Positions 23,571 through 27,232 of a stretch of DNA of 27,232 nt are shown here, piece after piece. The notes beneath the pieces are model-generated. The model did no database searches. It had not been told where the DNA came from and saw only the letters and a list, made by a program, of their open reading frames with translations. Source of the DNA: Verrucomicrobiales bacterium (GTDB lineage Bacteria; Verrucomicrobiota; Verrucomicrobiia; Limisphaerales; UBA11320); the NCBI GenBank assembly GCA_003452185.1, contig DMJJ01000204.1, positions 1 to 27,232 of the forward strand. Reading direction: 5' to 3'. Numbering within the stretch: the first letter of the stretch is position 1; every line of letters begins with the position of its first letter. The position numbers and the translations under genes are program-made.

Positions 23571-24791
23571 CTAACGGCCGGGCGGCCTGCCGGTCAGCCC
23601 ACGGTAGGCTCCGAAATCGCCGAACCAGTACTTCTTTGCGAGGCGGTACATCCAGTGTTTCTCGGGAATCTCCTCCCCCGGAAGCCACTGGCTCGACCTT
23701 GGGGTCATGGCCTCGAGCTCGGCCAGGGCGGTGCCGCGGGCGGTGGTGTCGCGGGCGCCGTGCTTGAGGACGATCTCCCTCACCAGATCGGGGCGCTCCA
23801 GGACGACGCACCCCCGGGTCTGACGGGCCGAGAGCTCCCGGAAATCCTTCAGGAACGCGCTGTCCCGCATCGTCGCATGAAGTCCGCGGGGATCGCGGAT
23901 CGTCTCCGTTGCGAATTGGATGATGGGACACGGCTCGATATCGCCCCGAGGGCTGACATGGTGGCTGATGCCGGTCGACATCGGGCAGAGGGCGCTGCCG
24001 TCGTGCCCGTAGTAGGCGTCGATGAGGGCGATAGGCACCCGGGCCCGCATCTCAACCACGAACCGCCGGACCCGCGTGAGCTGGTCCGGGCGCAGTGCGA
24101 GCTGCGGGTTCATCTTCGGGCCCACGGGCCGGTAGGTGTGGTACCAGGCGTAGTGGACGCCCATCCGGACGAGCTCCCGAAGCCATGACTCCGTGAGGAG
24201 CTCCTCGATGTTCGTTTGGCAGAGGCTGGTCGCGACCCCGGTCAGGAGCCGTGCCCTGAGGCAGTTCTCCAAGCCCCGGAGACTCCGGCTGAAGACCTCC
24301 TTGTTTCCCCGGCGCTGGTCGCTCACGACCTCACGTCCCTCGATGCTGACCAGCGGAGTGACGTTCCCCAGCCCCCGAAGCCGTGTCGCCACTTTTTCGG
24401 TGATGAACTGCCCGTTGGTGAAGACCTGGAAGTAACAGTCGGGATGAGCCGCGAGGAGATCCAGCAGCTCGGGGTGCATGAAGGGCTCCCCTCCAAGGAT
24501 CCCGAAAAAGGTATTCCCCTGGGCCCGCGCCTCCCGGATCGTGCGGCTCAGGTCGGCAATGGGGATCGCGCTCCGCTCCGCCTCGACGTCGACCCAGCAA
24601 CCCTGGCATCGCAGGTTGCAGGAGTTGATGATCGAGAGGTAGAGAAAGGGGGGAAAATACTCCCCCGCCCGGGCGCGGCGCTTGAAACGCTCCACAGAGA
24701 GCATCCCCTTCCACCCAAAGTTCCAGGCGAATTTCCAGAGGCACCGGGGATCGGCGGATCGCAGGGTCCTGAAGGCAAGGGCGGGAAGCAT
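23571..24791 (-). CDS. Radical SAM enzyme with C-terminal SPASM-like cysteines
   Basis: The 406-residue protein carries the radical SAM motif CNLRCQGC (Cys58, Cys62, Cys65), which binds the SAM-cleaving 4Fe-4S cluster, followed by GILGGEPFMHPEL (97-109), the SAM-contacting glycine motif, and VSIEG (148-152). The C-terminal part has HHVSPRGDIEPCPIIQF (277-293) plus Cys269, Cys288 and Cys328, like an auxiliary-cluster SPASM or twitch domain. It starts at ATG 24791, 29 bases after the ferredoxin stop, so the two are probably one transcript. The C-terminus ends in Pro/Gly/Arg. No RiPP precursor-like small ORF or partner enzyme that would reveal a substrate is nearby. It may modify a protein, tRNA or small metabolite; the sequence does not decide. 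Confidence 0.85.
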   Translation of the reverse strand: MLPALAFRTLRSADPRCLWKFAWNFGWKGMLSVERFKRRARAGEYFPPFLYLSIINSCNLRCQGCWVDVEAERSAIPIADLSRTIREARAQGNTFFGILGGEPFMHPELLDLLAAHPDCYFQVFTNGQFITEKVATRLRGLGNVTPLVSIEGREVVSDQRRGNKEVFSRSLRGLENCLRARLLTGVATSLCQTNIEELLTESWLRELVRMGVHYAWYHTYRPVGPKMNPQLALRPDQLTRVRRFVVEMRARVPIALIDAYYGHDGSALCPMSTGISHHVSPRGDIEPCPIIQFATETIRDPRGLHATMRDSAFLKDFRELSARQTRGCVVLERPDLVREIVLKHGARDTTARGTALAELEAMTPRSSQWLPGEEIPEKHWMYRLAKKYWFGDFGAYRGLTGRPPGR

Positions 24792-24820
24792 GGTGTGGAT
24801 CGGGTTGCGGTGACGCCAGG

Positions 24821-25684
24821 CTAGGTCCGGGATCCGCCCGCGGCCTCCAGGGCGTCGCGGGCCCGGGCCTTGGCCTCCTCGGCACGGCGGGCGATCTCCT
24901 CAGGGGAGGGAAGGCTCATGAGGACCTCGGCGGGAATATCCCCCGCCTGCGCGAGCTTGGTGAGGCACTTCTGCCGCTCGGTCAGCGCCTTGTCCGCGTC
25001 CCGCTCCTTGCTGAAGCGGGACTTGGCGCGCTCGCTCCGCTCCCGAAGGAGCGAGTAGACATCCCCGCCGAGGAGGCCGGAGATGTCGACCTTCATCTTC
25101 TCGCGCTGGAGGTCCTGGTCGCTGACCACATCCCCGTTGATCGGGCCCGCCTTGTACTTCGGGAACATGATCGCCGCCTCGGGGCAAACCCTGGAGCAGG
25201 CGGGGCAGTTGGTCTTGCAGTTGTCGTTGTTCTGAACCTGGATCTTATGCCCCGCATCCACCCCATAGACCCCGAAGAGGCAGAAGCTGAGGCACTGCAT
25301 GCAGTTGGTGCAGCGGTCAAAATCGATGACGGGGAACCACGGCTTCCAGGCGCCGGGAACCGGGGCCCCGGACTCGGACCGGGCCTGATCGATGAGGTCC
25401 GCGACCGCCCGCCCCCCCATCCCGGCGATGTCATGGAATCGCACCGTGCTCCCATCCTCTCCAACCCCTCCGGCGGGAGGAACCCCGGCATCGAAGGCGC
25501 CGACGACGAGCAGCGACGTCCGGTCGGAGGGCGAGACGCTCCCCCGCCCCGTCGCGCGGGTGACGGAAAACCCCCGTTCCAGGGCCGCCGAGAGGAGCTC
25601 GAACCGGGCCTCCGGGCCAAGCGGGGTGGCACCGGCTCCCTCATACACGACAATCCGCAGCGATGACTGGTCCTTGAGGCTCAT
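24821..25684 (-). CDS. Two-cluster ferredoxin with extra N- and C-terminal domains
   Basis: The 287-residue protein has two 4Fe-4S motifs in the centre: CTNCMQCLSFC (Cys125, 128, 131, 135) and CKTNCPACSRVC (Cys156, 160, 163, 167; a C-x3-C-x2-C-x3-C variant), followed by PEAAIMFPKY. Residues 1-115 form an alpha/beta domain (LRIVVYEGAGATPLG, TSLLVVGAFDAGVPP) that may be flavodoxin- or amidotransferase-like but lacks catalytic residues I can name. Residues 190-287 are charged and helical (YSLLRERSERAKSRFSKERD, PEEIARRAEEAKARARDAL), a possible coiled coil for partner binding. It lies 72 bases after the HdrA-like gene and 29 before the radical SAM gene. Role inferred: electron carrier for this cluster. 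No Shine-Dalgarno sequence precedes ATG 25684; the upstream tract is pyrimidine-rich. Confidence 0.85.
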   Translation of the reverse strand: MSLKDQSSLRIVVYEGAGATPLGPEARFELLSAALERGFSVTRATGRGSVSPSDRTSLLVVGAFDAGVPPAGGVGEDGSTVRFHDIAGMGGRAVADLIDQARSESGAPVPGAWKPWFPVIDFDRCTNCMQCLSFCLFGVYGVDAGHKIQVQNNDNCKTNCPACSRVCPEAAIMFPKYKAGPINGDVVSDQDLQREKMKVDISGLLGGDVYSLLRERSERAKSRFSKERDADKALTERQKCLTKLAQAGDIPAEVLMSLPSPEEIARRAEEAKARARDALEAAGGSRT

Positions 25685-25756
25685 GGGGAGGAGGGGGGGG
25701 ATGCGGAGTGGGATCTCGATTTGGCTGAGGGGGTGGGGATTGGCAAGGGACCGGGC

Positions 25757-26164
25757 TCAGGAGGCCGGGGCAGCCTTCGATGGGGAGGGAGCGTCCTCAG
25801 GCAGGGGCTTCCCCGCCGGCAAGTTGGGGGTGAAGGTCCCGGAGGCGAGCGCTGCCGCGATCTCCTCCGCCGGGGCGGTCCGCATGTTCAGCACCTGGGT
25901 GCGGGCGGGATCAAGCGGGGCCCCTGCGGCGGCAAAGAGCCACTTCACGGCCCGGGGGTAGCAGGCGGCAATCTGGACGCATCCTTCCCCGGCCAGGCGG
26001 ACGAGGGCGGGATCGTTCCGTGCGGCCATCTCACACAGGTCGGCCGCCGCCTCAAACGAGACGCCCGAGTCCGAAAGCCGCCGCAGCACGGCCTCCTTCA
26101 CGTCCCGGGGAACCACCTGCGCGTGGGCGCAGTGGCAGTAGAGGATTCTTGCCGGTTCAGCCAT
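25757..26164 (-). CDS. Stand-alone domain resembling the N-terminus of heterodisulfide reductase HdrA
   Basis: This 135-residue protein has ILYCHCAHAQVV (Cys10, Cys12), ADLCEMA (Cys44), GCVQIAACYPRAVKWLF (Cys62, Cys68) and TQVLNMR (89-95). The order C-H-C near the start, a mid cysteine, AAC-x-PR, a Gly about ten residues later and V-x-N-[IM]-R is that of the N-terminal domain of HdrA, which binds an Fe-S cluster next to the flavin domain in methanogens and many bacteria. The flavin and ferredoxin domains of HdrA are missing, but a separate ferredoxin is encoded next. The last 30 residues are Pro/Ser/Ala-rich and disordered. ATG 26164 follows TAGAGT by 10 bases. It is first in the redox group. 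The match is by eye, so the assignment is moderate. Confidence 0.7.
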   Translation of the reverse strand: MAEPARILYCHCAHAQVVPRDVKEAVLRRLSDSGVSFEAAADLCEMAARNDPALVRLAGEGCVQIAACYPRAVKWLFAAAGAPLDPARTQVLNMRTAPAEEIAAALASGTFTPNLPAGKPLPEDAPSPSKAAPAS

Positions 26165-26174
26165 GTTGATCGCC

Positions 26175-26196
26175 ACTCTAGGGAGCCGCCTGCGGG
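26175..26196 (-). promoter_or_regulatory. Candidate promoter of the redox cluster (near-leaderless)
   Basis: TAGAGT (26180-26175) ends 10 bases before ATG 26164, and a weak TTGCTC -35 lies 16 bases further upstream. Transcripts would carry only a few untranslated bases. Confidence 0.4.
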
Positions 26197-26202
26197 GAGC
26201 AA

Positions 26203-26478
26203 CCTGCAATTCTCAAGCGCCCACCCGCCCCCGCGACCCGATCGCTCCAACCGACGGCCCATCCCCCCTTCCCATTCAATCCGGGGCCGGTCCCGCCCGG
26301 GTCCACTTGTCGATTTGCACAAAAAATCAGTTGCCTTCCATCCCCTTTTCCTCTTAATTGGCCTTGTTGAGGGCCCGACTGGTGCACTTCATTGCATCGG
26401 CCTCCGTCTGATTCCGAAGATTTCTTTGGTTCGGGTTTTCCCTGAAGAGCCTCTCAACAGACACACATCACACCACAC
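26203..26478. other. Intergenic region between the redox cluster and rho
   Basis: This divergent gap is about 310 bases. The half next to rho is locally AT-rich (26310-26450) and is where the rho promoter should be. I see no coding frame of note, no attenuator-like hairpin and no small leader ORF that I would defend. Confidence 0.4.
26331..26359 (+). promoter_or_regulatory. Tentative rho promoter
   Basis: TTGCCT (26331-26336) and TTAATT (26354-26359) are 17 bases apart in the most AT-rich part of the gap. The -10 matches only half the consensus. The rho leader would be about 110 bases. Confidence 0.25.
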
Positions 26479-27232
26479 ATGGCAATGACGAACGCCTCGG
26501 GCGCAGCAGTAGAACACGGCTCCGGGTATCTCGAGATCGCGGAAAAGGGGTTTGGATTCCTCCGTTCCTCGGAAAACCACTTCACCCCCAAGCCGACCGA
26601 CATCTTCGTGACCCCGGACACCATCAAGCGGAACTTCCTTCGCGAAGGATGCCTGGTGGCGGGAACGCTGCAGCCGCCGCATCGCGGCAACAGCCCGCAG
26701 CTCAAGAATGTGGAGGCCGTGAACGGGATGCCGTTCAGCGAGTACACCAAGTCGGTGCGGTTTGAGAATCTCACCACGATCGACCCGCTGGACAAGTTCA
26801 ACCTGGAGACGTCGCCCGACCTGCTCGAGACACGGATCATTGACCTGGTCACGCCGATCGGCAAGGGGACGCGCGGCTTGATCGTGGCGCCCCCGCGGAC
26901 GGGCAAGACCACGATCCTCAAGCAGATTGCAAACGCGGTGACCGCGAACCATCCCGAGGTGCACTGCATCGTGCTGCTGATTGATGAGCGGCCCGAGGAG
27001 GTCACCGACTTCCAGCGCTCGGTGAAGGCCGAGGTGGTGGCGAGCTCGAACGACCAGGAGCTGGAGACACATGTGCGCCTCTCCCGGTTCATGATCGAGC
27101 GGTGCCGCCGCATGGTGGAGACCGGCAAGGATGTCTTCGTCCTGCTCGACTCGATCACCCGCGTGGCCCGCGCCTACAACAGTGTGCATGGCGGCAGCGG
27201 CCGGACGATGACCGGCGGCGTCGATGCCCGCG
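26479..27232 (+). CDS. rho: Transcription termination factor Rho, 3' end beyond the window
   Basis: Rho is the hexameric RNA-dependent ATPase that ends transcription. The 251 residues present show the RNA-binding cold-shock-like domain (about 15-85; GYLEIAEKGFGFLR, TDIFVTPDTIKRNFLREG), the linker IDPLDKFNLET, Walker A APPRTGKTT (137-145), LLIDERPEEVTDFQR (166-180) and LLDSITRVARAYN, then TGGVDAR at the edge. It lacks the helical N-terminal domain of E. coli Rho and any Asn/Gln-rich or Arg-rich insertion found in some phyla; the cold-shock domain begins almost at once. The P-loop reads PPRTGKT where E. coli has PPKAGKT. An in-frame TGA at 26443 precludes a longer start; ATG 26479 (or 26485) is the start. 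No Shine-Dalgarno site. Confidence 0.95.
   Translation, partial: MAMTNASGAAVEHGSGYLEIAEKGFGFLRSSENHFTPKPTDIFVTPDTIKRNFLREGCLVAGTLQPPHRGNSPQLKNVEAVNGMPFSEYTKSVRFENLTTIDPLDKFNLETSPDLLETRIIDLVTPIGKGTRGLIVAPPRTGKTTILKQIANAVTANHPEVHCIVLLIDERPEEVTDFQRSVKAEVVASSNDQELETHVRLSRFMIERCRRMVETGKDVFVLLDSITRVARAYNSVHGGSGRTMTGGVDAR

Noticed and set aside
23571..24791. Reading the radical SAM gene as a RiPP maturase
   Set aside because: SPASM-like cysteines are suggestive, but no small precursor-like ORF or peptidase/transporter gene is beside it.
1..27232. tRNA, rRNA, CRISPR, insertion sequences, phage genes, toxin-antitoxin pairs
   Set aside because: Looked for on both strands; no acceptor/anticodon pattern, regular repeat array, transposase or integrase motif, or typical small toxin pair was seen.

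Overview
The window is GC-rich, densely coded DNA and looks like a chromosomal segment of a free-living Verrucomicrobiota (or related PVC-group) bacterium. The grounds are an LptD-type outer-membrane gene, so a Gram-negative envelope; a very large secreted lamin-tail/LamG/CotH protein; a Tat-exported sugar-isomerase-like protein; an ECF sigma factor followed by a remnant with the zinc-ribbon N-terminus seen on PVC Ser/Thr kinases; and biosynthetic arginine decarboxylase, YchF and Rho. No phage, transposase, CRISPR, rRNA or tRNA gene was recognised. This is an inference from protein families and was not checked by search.

Layout. 1-1547 (minus): two secreted proteins of unknown function joined by an ATGA overlap; the second runs off the left edge. 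1709-2816 (minus): an ECF sigma factor and a short kinase-N-terminus remnant. 2903-5083 (minus): lptD. 5385-7147 (plus): a small SH3-like protein and ychF. 7148-7449: a hairpin-rich gap. 7450-9785 (plus): a secreted AIM6/GDPD-like phosphodiesterase and a secreted propeller-like protein. 9944-16102 (minus): the CotH giant, with a Tat sugar-isomerase-like gene diverging from it at 16246. 17213-19857 (minus): speA overlapping a six-helix membrane protein by GTGA. 20001-22189 (plus): a fucose-isomerase-like protein overlapping a DUF192 lipoprotein by ATGA. 22205-26164 (minus): a four-gene redox cluster. 26479-end (plus): the first two thirds of rho.

The region most likely to hold an undescribed system is the redox cluster. 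In transcription order it encodes a stand-alone domain resembling the N-terminus of heterodisulfide reductase HdrA, a two-cluster ferredoxin with extra domains, a radical SAM enzyme, and a CysJ-like NADPH flavoprotein reductase that lacks the flavodoxin domain. A reasonable hypothesis is a chain from NADPH through flavin and Fe-S carriers to a radical SAM enzyme of unknown substrate.

Regulation. Most start codons have no Shine-Dalgarno sequence; the clear exceptions are at 1557-1564 and 23444-23448. Four genes have a TAGRGT hexamer ending 6-10 bases before the start codon, which suggests near-leaderless transcripts.
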